From Megaera_A sp965233855 (GTDB lineage Bacteria; Pseudomonadota; Alphaproteobacteria; Rickettsiales; Rickettsiaceae), in assembly GCA_965233855.1 (NCBI GenBank), contig OZ247586.1:310001-374000 (forward strand): a stretch of DNA of 64,000 bases, read 5' to 3'. The notes beneath the pieces were generated by a model. The model searched no databases, was not told the origin of the DNA, and saw only the letters and a list, made by a program, of their open reading frames with translations. Positions 36,066-45,375 of this stretch are shown piece after piece. Position numbers and translations under genes: made by a program. Positions within the stretch are counted from its first letter, which is position 1, and each line of letters opens with the position of its first letter.

Positions 36066-37742
36066 CAGCGATTCGAAATATGAGCTAGAACCGTTGCATC
36101 ATAACGCATTGAAAAAACGTATTTCGTAGAGCAAAAAGAAAAAAATAGTAAAATGCATATAAATCTTTAGAATAATACCAGTATATTTAATAAAGATTGG
36201 TACAGTCGTATTCATTCTAAAAAACACCTAAGTGTAAGTGCATTGTTAGAGTCAATTTCTAACAAATTTGGATTAATTTCAGACAATAGAGCGCCAAACA
36301 GTACTCATAAGATAAAGGATGTGATGCTATCAGGTCTTGCTTGCATGTATTTTCAATCCCAATCGTTATTATAATTTCAACGCAAAATGCAGAATCATCA
36401 CCAAAAAAATAACCTCAAAAGCATGTTTAATGTTAATGATCTTCCTACAGACAATGGAATGCGTAATATTATAGATTCTGTAAATCCAGAAGTAGCATTT
36501 AGACCAATATTTAAAGAATTATTTAATAAATTACAAAGAGGCAAACACCTTGAACAATATCAAACATTACCAGGGAAGTATTTATTGAATGTAGATGGTA
36601 CGCAATATTTTAGCTCTAAGGAAATTAGTTGTAAAAAATGCTTAACACGTGGTACTGTCAAAAACTCATATCACTGCCATCAAGCATTACAAGCGGCAAT
36701 TGTTAAAGACGGCTTACGTCAGGTCATACCAGTGATGCCAGAAGATATTTGCATACAAGATGGAGCAAAAAAAGAAGATAGTGAAGTAAATGCTTTTTAT
36801 AGATTTATAGATAAGTTTAGAAAGGATCACGATAAGTTAGGCATTATTATCAATGCCGATGGATTATATGCAACAACACCAGTAATTGAGAAGATACATT
36901 CCCATAATGCAAACTACATTTTTCGTGCAAAACCCAAACAACATAAGACATTGATGAATAATCTAACCTCTATAGATAAATCTAAAGTTTATACCACTAG
37001 CCGAAGAAATAATGAACTTGTCATAGAGTGGGTTAATGATATTGAACTCTTTAGTGGCACCAAACAAAGAACAAATTATATAGCTGCATGGGAGCTAGTT
37101 CCTCAGAAAAACGGCACAAAAAAAGTGCAGTATTTTGGCAAATGGATAACTGACTTAGAAATCACAAATAAGAATGCAAAAATTATTTTAGATGCTGCAA
37201 GAGCACGTTGGAAAATAGAAAATGAGTGCTTCAATAGTTTAAAAAATCATGGATATAACATTGAACATAATTATGGTCACGGTAAAAACAATTCATGTTA
37301 TAACTTCTATAACTTTACATTATTATCATTTTTGATGCATCAAATTCATCAATTAACTGATAGTTTATTCCAAAAACTCAGATTAAAATATAGCCGTTTA
37401 GCTTCATTATGGCATCAAGTCGGAGCGTTTGTTAATAGACTGTATTTTACCAACTTAGAAGCGTTATGGGAATTTTTGATTGGAGAAATGGATTATGAAC
37501 CACCACCAACTTAAGGTGTTGTTTGATTGATTACTAGCTGTATTTATCAATAGACTTGCTATTGATAACCGTTGTGGTGTATCATTTTTGTGAAAATGTT
37601 ATTTTGTGATGTTTTCTACTAGCAAATCTGGTAATTATCACCATCTTTTTGATAAAAATAAAGCAAATATAATCTGATAATTTGCTACAAAGCCGATAAT
37701 ATTTTTTATAACACTGATTTTATTCCATATTTCGAATCGCTG
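36066..37742 (+). mobile_element. 1677-bp IS, copy E
   Basis: Full length, rightward. Left flank CATTTTAGC, right flank CTGTTCTAC; no target duplication. It lies beyond the rpmE terminator on the left and cuts a gene fragment on the right. Confidence 0.92.
36387..37514 (+). CDS. IS transposase, copy E, split by premature TAA
   Basis: TAA at 36372-36374 splits the frame 36243-37514; 375-residue frame from ATG 36387 with DDE residues intact. It carries T at 37358, like copy A, while B, C, D and G have C at that site. Confidence 0.85.
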   Translation: MQNHHQKNNLKSMFNVNDLPTDNGMRNIIDSVNPEVAFRPIFKELFNKLQRGKHLEQYQTLPGKYLLNVDGTQYFSSKEISCKKCLTRGTVKNSYHCHQALQAAIVKDGLRQVIPVMPEDICIQDGAKKEDSEVNAFYRFIDKFRKDHDKLGIIINADGLYATTPVIEKIHSHNANYIFRAKPKQHKTLMNNLTSIDKSKVYTTSRRNNELVIEWVNDIELFSGTKQRTNYIAAWELVPQKNGTKKVQYFGKWITDLEITNKNAKIILDAARARWKIENECFNSLKNHGYNIEHNYGHGKNNSCYNFYNFTLLSFLMHQIHQLTDSLFQKLRLKYSRLASLWHQVGAFVNRLYFTNLEALWEFLIGEMDYEPPPT

Positions 37743-37876
37743 CTGTTCTACAGTTGGCATTAGACTTCTATAGAAGTGGAGATCAATATTATCAGAGTGC
37801 ACCTCAAAGTGGTAAGATTTTGTTAGATCTGCTTGGGCTTGCTGGATATGATGACTCAGTATCATTTTGTGATTAG
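37743..37876 (+). pseudogene. C-terminal fragment of an unidentified protein at the copy E junction
   Basis: An open frame runs out of the IS end and encodes about 44 native residues (VLQLALDFYRSGDQYYQSAP ... GYDDSVSFCD) to a TAG at 37874-37876. No start of its own; no family recognised. It is the 3' piece of a gene whose 5' part is not next to copy E. Confidence 0.5.
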
Positions 37877-37914
37877 CGTTTTATCGCTTTTTTATTATCT
37901 GTAAATTAGTGTTT

Positions 37915-38490
37915 TTATTCTGCTTTTGTAGGACCTTCATCGCCGGTAATTAATTCCAGTTTTGCTTTTTCTATAGATCTGACAAGATCAACCTGAGTAC
38001 AAATTCCAAGAAGAACTGGATCACGTTGACGAATATTTGACATATTCCAATGAGAGCGATCACGAATTGCTGCTATGGTGGATTTTGTAGTACCAATTAA
38101 TTTTATAATTGTTGAATCTTTAATGTCTGGAAAATTTTTGAGCAACCAATAAATTGCATCTGGCTTATCTTGACGGCGTGCGATTGGTGTATAGTTTGCA
38201 CGTTTTTTGGTTCCTTTTTTAACAGACTCATAAGCTGCGCTTAGCTTTAAAGCTAGTCTTGTTTTTGGATCTTTTGAGCAGCGTTCGAGCTCGTTTTTTT
38301 CAAGTTGACCAGATGTTACAGGATCAACTCCAATAATTCCTGCTGCAACTTCGCCATCAGCTATGCCTTTGACTTCAAGTTCATGAATGCCACAAAAATG
38401 TGCAATCTGTTCGAAAGTAAGGGTTGTATTATCTACAAGCCAAACAGCTGTAGCTTTTTGCATTAAAGGATATTGTTGTTTTTTACTCAT
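37915..38490 (-). CDS. DUF1013 protein, TrcR-like cell-cycle transcription regulator
   Basis: 191 residues from the ATG at 38490 (MSKKQQYPLMQKATAVWLVD); the frame also extends to 38532 but that part does not match the family. DUF1013 blocks: NTTLTFEQIAHFCGIHELEV, GIADGEVAAGIIGVDPV and the second half with DAIYWLLKNFPDIKD and TKSTIAAIRDRSHWN, which look like two helix-turn-helix units. In Caulobacter-type bacteria TrcR binds promoters with RNA polymerase; the family is restricted to alphaproteobacteria and conserved even in reduced genomes. Confidence 0.88.
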   Translation of the reverse strand: MSKKQQYPLMQKATAVWLVDNTTLTFEQIAHFCGIHELEVKGIADGEVAAGIIGVDPVTSGQLEKNELERCSKDPKTRLALKLSAAYESVKKGTKKRANYTPIARRQDKPDAIYWLLKNFPDIKDSTIIKLIGTTKSTIAAIRDRSHWNMSNIRQRDPVLLGICTQVDLVRSIEKAKLELITGDEGPTKAE

Positions 38491-38568
38491 GATATATTCT
38501 GCTCTAGATTGTTGCCAATGAAAATATGGCATATTTACATGAAAAAATACTAGTTTTGCGCTGTAAAG

Positions 38569-39357
38569 TCAAACATTATAAATCGCAATTACAGGAGCGT
38601 GATCAGAAGGTTTTTCTTTTTCTCTAGTTTTATAATCAATAATACAATCTTCCAGATTTAATAGAGCGTTGCTTGTCGAGATAATAGTATCTATTCGCAT
38701 CCCTTTATTTTGTTCAAAAGATCCTGCTCTGTAATCCCACCACGAGAATTCTTTCTTTGTTGGGTATTTTGCTCGAAAATTATCAATAAAACCTTGATTT
38801 AAAATTGTTCTTAGTTTTTTTTGTTCTGTAAGAGAAAAACAGGTTGAGTTTCTGAGTTTTTCTGGTGAATGTACGTCTATATCAAATGGCGCAATATTAT
38901 AATCTGATCCAATAAATAGTTTTTCTTCAAAAGATTTTTTGGAGTTGATGTAATCAGTGAATGCGTCATAGAAATTTAATTTTACATCGTATTTATCGCT
39001 TCCAACTTCGCCTCCATTTGGTGCGTATAAAGATATAATTCTTGAATAGCCAATAGGTGTGTTGAAACAACACTCAATAAACCTGGCTTGCTCTGGTATC
39101 GGGTTTCCAGGGAAATCTGTTATGGTTTCGTCTGCAGGGATTTTAGAAAGTATTGCTACCCCATTATAGGTTTTTTGGCCTTTTACGTATAAATTATATG
39201 GAAGGTTGTTTAATTCTTCATATGGAAATTTATCCGTTTCACATTTTAATTCTTGAAGGCAAATTACATCCGGATCATGTTCTGCAATTAATTCTTTTAA
39301 GTGATTTATTCTAACTTTAATGGAATTCACATTCCACGTAACTATTTTAAAACTCAT
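38569..39357 (-). CDS. xth: Exodeoxyribonuclease III / AP endonuclease, paralogue 1
   Basis: 262 residues, EEP fold. Cuts DNA at abasic sites and removes 3' blocks. Motifs: TWNVNSIKVR, CLQELKCE (metal Glu), GVAILSK, SLYAPNGGE, GSDYNIAPFD (Asn; usually GDFN), WWDYRAG, MRIDTI and the catalytic PSDHAPV. Adjacent to mutM (3-bp gap), so both base-excision steps are co-transcribed. A second, more diverged paralogue lies at 42451-43236. Confidence 0.92.
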   Translation of the reverse strand: MSFKIVTWNVNSIKVRINHLKELIAEHDPDVICLQELKCETDKFPYEELNNLPYNLYVKGQKTYNGVAILSKIPADETITDFPGNPIPEQARFIECCFNTPIGYSRIISLYAPNGGEVGSDKYDVKLNFYDAFTDYINSKKSFEEKLFIGSDYNIAPFDIDVHSPEKLRNSTCFSLTEQKKLRTILNQGFIDNFRAKYPTKKEFSWWDYRAGSFEQNKGMRIDTIISTSNALLNLEDCIIDYKTREKEKPSDHAPVIAIYNV

Positions 39358-39360
39358 ATG

Positions 39361-40182
39361 TTAACTCTGGCATTTTGGGCAAAAAAAACTAGATCTTCCT
39401 GCTTGTTTAATTTTTTGTATAGGCTCTTTGCAAATATAGCATGGCTTATTGTTTCTGTCATATACGTTTAGTTCTTGTTTGAAATAGCCAGGTTTATTAT
39501 CTCCACTTACAAAATCTTTTAGTGTCGTTCCACCTGCTTTTATCGCTTTGTTTAGGACGGATTTAATCGATGAAGTTAATGATTTTATTTCATTGTCTGT
39601 AATAGTCGAAGCTAACCTTTCCGGATGTATTCTAGCCATAAAAAGGCTTTCTGCAGCATAAATATTTCCAACTCCTACGACTATTTTACTATTCATTAGC
39701 GTGGTTTTAATGGGTGTATTTTTGTTTTGCAATTGTTCTTTAAAATACCCTACGTTAAATTCATCAGTTAGTGGTTCAATTCCCATGTTTTTTAAAAAAT
39801 CTTGTTTGTCAAAGTCGCTTGATTTGCAGATATAGATCATGCCAAATCTTCTTGCATCATTAAATATAAGATGGTCACCATTGGCGAAATCAATTTGTAT
39901 ATGATCGTGCTTTTCCTTAATATAATTTTTAGGTTTTACTGTAAGCCTACCACTCATACCTAAGTGAAAAATGATAGAGTTGTTATTGTCTAATTTTATA
40001 TTTAGAAATTTAGCTCGCCTTTCTATATCTATTATTGAACTGAGTTCAATTGATGATCCTAGTTCAGGATTAAGATGATAGCGTAAATTATCTCTATTTT
40101 GCGTATAAGCAGTTATTTTTTCACCAATAATATGCTTTTTTAAGTAACGCATTAAAGTTTCAACTTCTGCTAATTCAGGCAT
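39361..40182 (-). CDS. mutM: Formamidopyrimidine-DNA glycosylase
   Basis: Removes 8-oxoguanine and FaPy and nicks the backbone. 273 residues. Catalytic Pro and Glu follow the Met in MPELAEVETL (the fifth residue, normally Pro, is Ala). Lys in FHLGMSGRL; NIYAAESLF is the helix-two-turn-helix; the C-terminal zinc finger has Cys pairs in KPCYICKEP and SSFFCPKCQS. Leads the mutM-xth pair; divergent from ubiE. Confidence 0.95.
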   Translation of the reverse strand: MPELAEVETLMRYLKKHIIGEKITAYTQNRDNLRYHLNPELGSSIELSSIIDIERRAKFLNIKLDNNNSIIFHLGMSGRLTVKPKNYIKEKHDHIQIDFANGDHLIFNDARRFGMIYICKSSDFDKQDFLKNMGIEPLTDEFNVGYFKEQLQNKNTPIKTTLMNSKIVVGVGNIYAAESLFMARIHPERLASTITDNEIKSLTSSIKSVLNKAIKAGGTTLKDFVSGDNKPGYFKQELNVYDRNNKPCYICKEPIQKIKQAGRSSFFCPKCQS

Positions 40183-40294
40183 TTTATAGGCTTATCCGTT
40201 GATCTAAATAATTAATAATGTTAGTTTATGGAACTTGAGGTCAAATTGCAAATGTGAAGTTGTCTTTTAACTAAAAATAGGTTCTAAGAGTACG

Positions 40295-41050
40295 ATGAGT
40301 AAAAAAGATGAAAAGAATTTTGGTTTTGAGAAAGTTTCTTCTAAAGAAAAAAGAACTTTAGTAGATGGTGTTTTTTCAGATGTTGCAGGTAAATATGATC
40401 TAATGAATGATTTTATGAGCTTTGGTATACATCGTTTATGGAAAGATGAATTTTGTGGCATGATTCCAAATATGAATTCAAAAATTCTTGATGTTGCGGG
40501 TGGTACGGGAGATATTGCTTTTAGGCTAAAAGAAAAAGCGAAAAGACAAAATAAAGATGCTCATATTGTGGTAAGTGATATTAATCATGAAATGCTAGAA
40601 GTTTGTCAAACTAGGGCTATTGATAAAAATATTATTAATAGTTTTGATCTTGTTGTTGCAGATGCCGAAAAATTACCATTTCCAGATAATAGCTTTGATT
40701 ATTATACAATTGCATTTGGTATTAGAAATGTGGTTTCTATAGAAAATTGCTTGGCTGAAGCGCATAGAGTATTAAAACCAATGGGGAAATTTTTATGTTT
40801 AGAGTTTTCTAAAGTTCAGAATGATCTTTTGAAACCAATATATGATTTTTATTCATTTAATATGATACCTAAGATTGGTGGTTGTGTCGCTGGTAATCAG
40901 GATGCATATAGATATCTTGCTGAAAGTATTAGTGAATTTCCAGATCAAGAAGATTTTAAAACTATGATTCAAGATACTGGTTTTTCAAATGTAACTTATA
41001 AAAATTTAACTTTTGGTGTTGCCGCAATTCATCATGGTTTTAAGGTATAG
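40295..41050 (+). CDS. ubiE: Ubiquinone/menaquinone C-methyltransferase
   Basis: SAM-dependent C-methylation of the quinone ring. 251 residues. VFSDVAGKYDLMNDFMSFG is the UbiE N-terminal signature, SAM motif ILDVAGGTGDIAF, ADAEKLPFPDN and FGIRNV follow, with the C-terminal GVAAIHHGFK. 12 bp ahead of ubiB, a common pairing. Confidence 0.96.
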   Translation: MSKKDEKNFGFEKVSSKEKRTLVDGVFSDVAGKYDLMNDFMSFGIHRLWKDEFCGMIPNMNSKILDVAGGTGDIAFRLKEKAKRQNKDAHIVVSDINHEMLEVCQTRAIDKNIINSFDLVVADAEKLPFPDNSFDYYTIAFGIRNVVSIENCLAEAHRVLKPMGKFLCLEFSKVQNDLLKPIYDFYSFNMIPKIGGCVAGNQDAYRYLAESISEFPDQEDFKTMIQDTGFSNVTYKNLTFGVAAIHHGFKV

Positions 41051-41062
41051 AATATATTTAAT

Positions 41063-42445
41063 ATGATTAATTTTATAAAGTATTTTCCCCAATTTTTATG
41101 GGTGCTATATCTTATTAGCAAGAAACAGCTGCTTATCCATTCAGGGCATTATAAACTTCCAAATTATTTACGTGTTTTAGGGTATATATCTTGTTGCTTG
41201 TTTTATATAAAGGGTGTTTTTGTAAAACCAAAAAGTAGTTTTGGGGAAAGAGTGACAGACTTCTTTTATGAATTAGGTCCAATCTATATAAAATTTGGTC
41301 AAACATTATCTACAAGGCCAGATTTAGTAGGGTCGGAAGTGGCGGAAAGCTTGAAATATTTGCAAGATAAATTGCCTGCATTTGATATAAAGATTGTTCA
41401 TAAGAAAATTGAAGAGAGGTTTGGAAATAAGATTTCTGAATTATTCGCAGAGTTTGATGATGATCCTGTCGCGGCGGCTTCAATTGCTCAGGTGCATAAA
41501 GCCAAGCTTAAGAGTGGAGAGATAGTAGCTGTAAAAATACTTCGCCCAGAGATTGCTGAGAAATATGAAAAGGATATGCGATTTTTGGAGTTTTGCGCAA
41601 ATATAGTATCTAAAACTTTAAAAAAAGCAAAACGTCTTAAGCCAAATGAAGTTATAGCTGTATTTCGTCAATCTATGAAGTTTGAATTGGATCTTAGGTC
41701 TGAAGCTGCAGCTGCATCAAGAATTTATGATAATTTTATTGATGATGACAGCTTGTTAATTCCAAAGGTATATTGGCAATTTACTACAAACGATATTATT
41801 ACGCTTGAATGGGTTGATGGCGTATCAATATATGATAAAGATAAAATAGTAGAATTAGGATTAGATCCTAAGAATATAGCCGCTAAAATTGCGATTATTT
41901 TTTTCAATCAGGCCTATAGGGATGGATTTTTTCACGCGGATCTTCATCCTGGTAATATTATAGTTTGCCCAGATGGTCGTGTGGCGCTAGTTGATTTTGG
42001 CATTGTTGGTTCATTGTCTGAAAGTGATCGACTAGCTATTGCAGAGATTTTATATGCATTCTTAAAAAAAGATTATCAGCTTGTGGCTGAAGTTCATAGA
42101 AATATTGGTTATATACCGAAAGATACAGATCTTGATCAATTTGCAATGAGCTGTAGAGCAATTGCAGAACCTATTATTGGACTCGCTATTAAAGATATTT
42201 CGATTGGTAATTTGCTTGCTCAGCTTTTTAAAGTAACAGAAGAGTTTGGTATGGAAACTCAGCCTCAACTATTATTATTGCAAAAAACTATGGTTGTTGT
42301 AGAAGGGATTGGACGTAGTCTTGATCCTGAGATTAATATGTGGCAGTTAGCTGAGCCGTGGATTAAGAAATGGGCTGCAAAGAATTTATCGCCTGAAGCA
42401 AAAATTCTAAGAGTAGTAAAAAAAATATTTAGTAATTTAATATAA
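41063..42445 (+). CDS. ubiB: UbiB-type atypical kinase (ubiquinone biosynthesis)
   Basis: 460 residues; ABC1/ADCK/UbiB family. The KxGQ motif is present as IKFGQTLSTRPDL, the Ala-rich nucleotide loop as VAAASIAQVHKA, the kinase-like catalytic HADLHPGNI and VDFGIVG. The family ATPase is needed for ubiquinone synthesis, role not fully defined. Usual C-terminal membrane helices are short here (ends FSNLI). Second gene of ubiE-ubiB-xth2. Confidence 0.93.
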   Translation: MINFIKYFPQFLWVLYLISKKQLLIHSGHYKLPNYLRVLGYISCCLFYIKGVFVKPKSSFGERVTDFFYELGPIYIKFGQTLSTRPDLVGSEVAESLKYLQDKLPAFDIKIVHKKIEERFGNKISELFAEFDDDPVAAASIAQVHKAKLKSGEIVAVKILRPEIAEKYEKDMRFLEFCANIVSKTLKKAKRLKPNEVIAVFRQSMKFELDLRSEAAAASRIYDNFIDDDSLLIPKVYWQFTTNDIITLEWVDGVSIYDKDKIVELGLDPKNIAAKIAIIFFNQAYRDGFFHADLHPGNIIVCPDGRVALVDFGIVGSLSESDRLAIAEILYAFLKKDYQLVAEVHRNIGYIPKDTDLDQFAMSCRAIAEPIIGLAIKDISIGNLLAQLFKVTEEFGMETQPQLLLLQKTMVVVEGIGRSLDPEINMWQLAEPWIKKWAAKNLSPEAKILRVVKKIFSNLI

Positions 42446-42450
42446 GATTT

Positions 42451-43236
42451 ATGAGAATTATAACTTGGAATATTAATTCCGTTCGTTTGCGCATTGGTTT
42501 AGTTGAAAAGCTAAATATGGAGCAGAACCCTGACATTATCTGTCTTCAAGAAACAAAAGCTGAAGATAAGCATTTTCCGCTTCAGGCAATTAAAGATATT
42601 GGTTTTGAACATGTGGTCTATTCAGGACAGAAATCATATAATGGGGTCGCTATCTTATCTAAATTCCCAATAGAAGATAGTTTTTCGATTGATTTATATA
42701 ATGACGATAAAAGGCATGTTTGTGCTAATATTAAGGGTTTTGAGGTTCATAATTTTTATGTTCCGGCAGGTGGTGATGAACCAGATGTTGAAATCAATCC
42801 AAAATATAAGCATAAGTTAGAGTATGTTAAATTGATGCAAGAATGGTTTGTAGACAACAGAAAAGAAACGGATAAGATAATTCTAGTTGGAGATTTGAAT
42901 ATCGCGCCACATGAACATGACGTTTGGTCAAGTCGACAACTCCGAAATGTTATAAGTCATACACCAGCTGAGAGAGAATCTTTAATGTCTTTGCAAAAAT
43001 CATTAGATTTTATTGATACTGGAAGGTACTTCGTAGATTTTGATCAAAAATTATATAGTTGGTGGAGTTATAGGAATCGTGATTGGAAGAAATCTAATAG
43101 AGGCAGAAGGTTGGATCATATTTGGACTAGTCGTTGTTTGGAGAAAAATTTAAAAGCTATTGAGTGTATTTCTCATGTTCGTGATTGGGAAAAACCATCA
43201 GATCATGTTCCTTGTGTATTAGATATTGATAACTAA
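42451..43236 (+). CDS. Exodeoxyribonuclease III / AP endonuclease, paralogue 2
   Basis: 261 residues. TWNINSVRLRI, CLQETKAED (metal Glu), GVAILSKFP, VGDLNIAPHEHDVWS, WWSYRNRDW, RRLDHIW and the catalytic KPSDHVPC are all present; the family spacing fits XthA. It starts 5 bp after ubiB, likely in the same operon. It differs clearly from the copy at 38569-39357, so this is an old duplication, not a recent repeat. Confidence 0.92.
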   Translation: MRIITWNINSVRLRIGLVEKLNMEQNPDIICLQETKAEDKHFPLQAIKDIGFEHVVYSGQKSYNGVAILSKFPIEDSFSIDLYNDDKRHVCANIKGFEVHNFYVPAGGDEPDVEINPKYKHKLEYVKLMQEWFVDNRKETDKIILVGDLNIAPHEHDVWSSRQLRNVISHTPAERESLMSLQKSLDFIDTGRYFVDFDQKLYSWWSYRNRDWKKSNRGRRLDHIWTSRCLEKNLKAIECISHVRDWEKPSDHVPCVLDIDN

Positions 43237-43310
43237 CTTATTATTATTGACGAGCGGTTATATATTATTTAGCATGTATCATGAATCGATTAAATTTGAA
43301 AGGTTAGAAA

Positions 43311-43829
43311 ATGAAGTATTTATCCAAGTTTGTAGTAGTATTTTTTGTATGTGTGCTTCATGTCGCGGCTATGGCAAAAATACTTGATGATAAATCAATA
43401 ACAAAGAGAGTTGAACAGCTACTTGTTAAAGAAAATGATATTCCTAATGTTAAGATTGAGGTTTTGACAAAAGATGGTGTGGTTCAACTGAGTGGTGTGG
43501 TTGATACTCGGTTGCAAGAAAGTAGAATTATTGAACTTGCATCTAGTGTAAATAATGTGATTGATGTTGATAATACTAATCTAAATGTTAGAAGTAGTTC
43601 GGAATTTCTTTCAGATTCTTTGATCACCGCTAAAGCTAAGGGTAGAATTAAATATCTCGCCCTTAATAAACGTATTCAGGAAGGTTATAAGCTGCATGTT
43701 GAAACAACTAATAAAGTTGTACATATTTTTGGTGATGTGAAGAATGAGAAGGATGCAATTGAAATCGAAGAAGCGATTAATAGTATAGTCTCAGTGGAGA
43801 AAGTGAAAATGAATATTAGGTGTCAATAG
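43311..43829 (+). CDS. Periplasmic BON-domain protein
   Basis: 172 residues: signal peptide (hydrophobic VVVFFVCVLHVAAMA, cut after AMA) and two BON domains (about 25-90 and 100-170, with VQLSGVVDTRLQE and VHIFGDVKNEKDA). BON proteins bind phospholipid at the outer membrane or periplasm and often help keep the envelope intact (OsmY/DolP type). Here no lipobox is seen, so it is soluble. 5-7 bp before hemW. Confidence 0.88.
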   Translation: MKYLSKFVVVFFVCVLHVAAMAKILDDKSITKRVEQLLVKENDIPNVKIEVLTKDGVVQLSGVVDTRLQESRIIELASSVNNVIDVDNTNLNVRSSSEFLSDSLITAKAKGRIKYLALNKRIQEGYKLHVETTNKVVHIFGDVKNEKDAIEIEEAINSIVSVEKVKMNIRCQ

Positions 43830-43836
43830 CTTTTTG

Positions 43837-44985
43837 ATGAAACCTATTTCGATTTATATTCATTGGCCATTTTGCCTTTCTCTGTGCCCTTATTGTGATT
43901 TTAATTCTCATGTTACGTCTTCTATTGATCATGATCTATGGTTAAATGCTTATAAGAAAGAGATTAATTATTTTAGAGATAAGCTTTCAGGACGAAAAAT
44001 ACAATCTGTATTTTTTGGTGGAGGGACTCCTTCTTTGATGCACCCTAAGACTGTTGAAGGAATTATAAAAATTTTGTCTGATATAGGAACCATATCTGAT
44101 CAAACGGAAATTACTCTTGAAGCAAATCCAACTTCTTATGAAACTGAGAAATTTAAGGAATTTAAATTAGCTGGGGTAAACCGCGCTTCTATTGGAATTC
44201 AATCACTGCAATCGAATGCGCTTGAAATGCTAGGTAGGAAACATTCAGTAGATGAGGCAATTGCTGCCATATCTTGCGCTTCAAAAATATTTGAAAGATA
44301 TTCTTTTGATTTAATTTATGCGATTCCTAATCAAAATTTGGAGAATTGGCAATATGAATTGAAAATGGCTTTGGATTTGGCTGGTGGGCATATTTCTTTA
44401 TATCAGCTTACTATAGAGAAAGGGACGCCATTTTATCAGATATTTAAGCAAGGCAAAATGCATCTGCCTTCAAATGACTCATCTGCAAATATGTATGAAT
44501 GGACAAATGAGTTTTTAAAAGAGCAAAATTATAGTGGTTATGAAATTTCAAATTATGCAAAGCCAGGACATGAATGTTTGCATAATTTAGCATATTGGCA
44601 TTATGACGAATATCTTGGAATTGGCCCTGGTGCACATAGTCGTTTGCATTATGATAACGAAATTAGGGCAGTGATGATGACACATAAACCGGAGAGATGG
44701 ATACAAGATGTTAGTGAAAATGGTTGCGGCATTCAGACAAACCTTGTTTTGCCGCAAAAAGAGTTGATTGATGAAGTTGTGATGATGGGAACGAGGCTTA
44801 AAGAGGGTATGTCTCTTGCTAATTTTCGAAATCTTGTGGGGCAGAGTTTTGATAGTATATTAATAGACAAGACTTTTTTGCACTATAAACAAAGTGGATT
44901 AGTTTTTAAGACAGATACGCATTTTGGTTTGACTGATGGTGGTATGCTGCTTCATAACTATTTGATTCCTAGATTGATTGCTTAG
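43837..44985 (+). CDS. hemW: HemW-like radical SAM protein
   Basis: 382 residues from ATG 43837 (a TTG three bases earlier is also open). Radical SAM cluster cysteines in IHWPFCLSLCPYCDFN (CxxxCxxC), FFGGGTPSLM, LEANPTS, RASIGIQS, FDLIYAIPNQ and YEISNYAKPGHECLHN are all typical of HemW. It delivers haem; it does not decarboxylate coproporphyrinogen despite the similarity to HemN. HemW proteins are about 375-385 residues, so length is right. Confidence 0.92.
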   Translation: MKPISIYIHWPFCLSLCPYCDFNSHVTSSIDHDLWLNAYKKEINYFRDKLSGRKIQSVFFGGGTPSLMHPKTVEGIIKILSDIGTISDQTEITLEANPTSYETEKFKEFKLAGVNRASIGIQSLQSNALEMLGRKHSVDEAIAAISCASKIFERYSFDLIYAIPNQNLENWQYELKMALDLAGGHISLYQLTIEKGTPFYQIFKQGKMHLPSNDSSANMYEWTNEFLKEQNYSGYEISNYAKPGHECLHNLAYWHYDEYLGIGPGAHSRLHYDNEIRAVMMTHKPERWIQDVSENGCGIQTNLVLPQKELIDEVVMMGTRLKEGMSLANFRNLVGQSFDSILIDKTFLHYKQSGLVFKTDTHFGLTDGGMLLHNYLIPRLIA

Positions 44986-44989
44986 TTTA

Positions 44990-45244
44990 TTAGTTAGTAG
45001 ACTTTTCAATAACAGCTCCGTGATAGTTTGTAGTTGAATATTCTGCGAGATCAAAATCATAAAGAGCAAATTGTGCTGTTAATAAAAATATCGCGGCTAC
45101 TAATGCTTTATGTTTTGTTAGAATTTTTTCTATTTTATATAATTTAGATGTCGTAAATATACTAGTAGATATAACTGGTGTACGATCTATTCTTTTAAGT
45201 GCCCACTCTTTTGTTAGTGAATGCATATTTTCAGATAGTAACAT
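44990..45244 (-). CDS. Hypothetical protein with one membrane helix
   Basis: 84 residues. N-terminal half is polar (WALKRIDRTPVISTSIFTTS), then a membrane helix (KALVAAIFLLTAQFALY) and a short tail (DFDLAEYSTTNYHGAVIEKS). No family is recognised. AGGAAG lies 5 bp before the ATG, which supports the start. Convergent with hemW and divergent from the umuD-like gene, with which it could share a promoter region containing the 16-bp motif at 45324. Confidence 0.65.
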   Translation of the reverse strand: MLLSENMHSLTKEWALKRIDRTPVISTSIFTTSKLYKIEKILTKHKALVAAIFLLTAQFALYDFDLAEYSTTNYHGAVIEKSTN

Positions 45245-45323
45245 AAATCTTCCTCTTTTTATTTTTCAAAACAAACTAATTTTTTTGTTTGCTTGTCGTT
45301 ATAAATTCATGGTATAAAATAAC

Positions 45324-45339
45324 TGTACAGTTTTCAAGT
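45324..45339. promoter_or_regulatory. 16-bp motif shared with the second umuD-like gene
   Basis: On the minus strand this reads ACTTGAAAACTGTACA, identical in 15 of 16 bases to 57322-57337. It includes half of a local perfect palindrome AACTGTACAGTT (45321-45332). It lies 36 bp before the umuD-like ATG, next to a TATAAA-type -10. Candidate operator; it does not match the known GTTC-N7-GTTC LexA box. Confidence 0.55.
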
Positions 45340-45375
45340 AGAATTTTTAAAAAAAGTTATAAAGGTATAAAAATT

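Noticed and set aside
37638..37865. Minus-strand 75-codon ORF at the end of IS copy E.
   Set aside because: It reads the IS terminus and the opposite strand of a gene fragment; no sign of a real gene.
31259..37876. Fragments at the right ends of IS copies D (31282-31435) and E (37743-37876) join in frame to give one ~95-residue protein.
   Set aside because: Both fragments abut the 3' end of an IS copy. Homologous exchange keeps 5' and 3' flanks apart, so they cannot be the two sides of one insertion. The 9-bp flanks also differ. One joint in three would be in frame by chance.
39361..40182. Ala in place of Pro at residue 5 of MutM (MPELAEVET) as a loss of function.
   Set aside because: The catalytic Pro and Glu after the Met are kept and so is the zinc finger; only a neighbouring residue changed.
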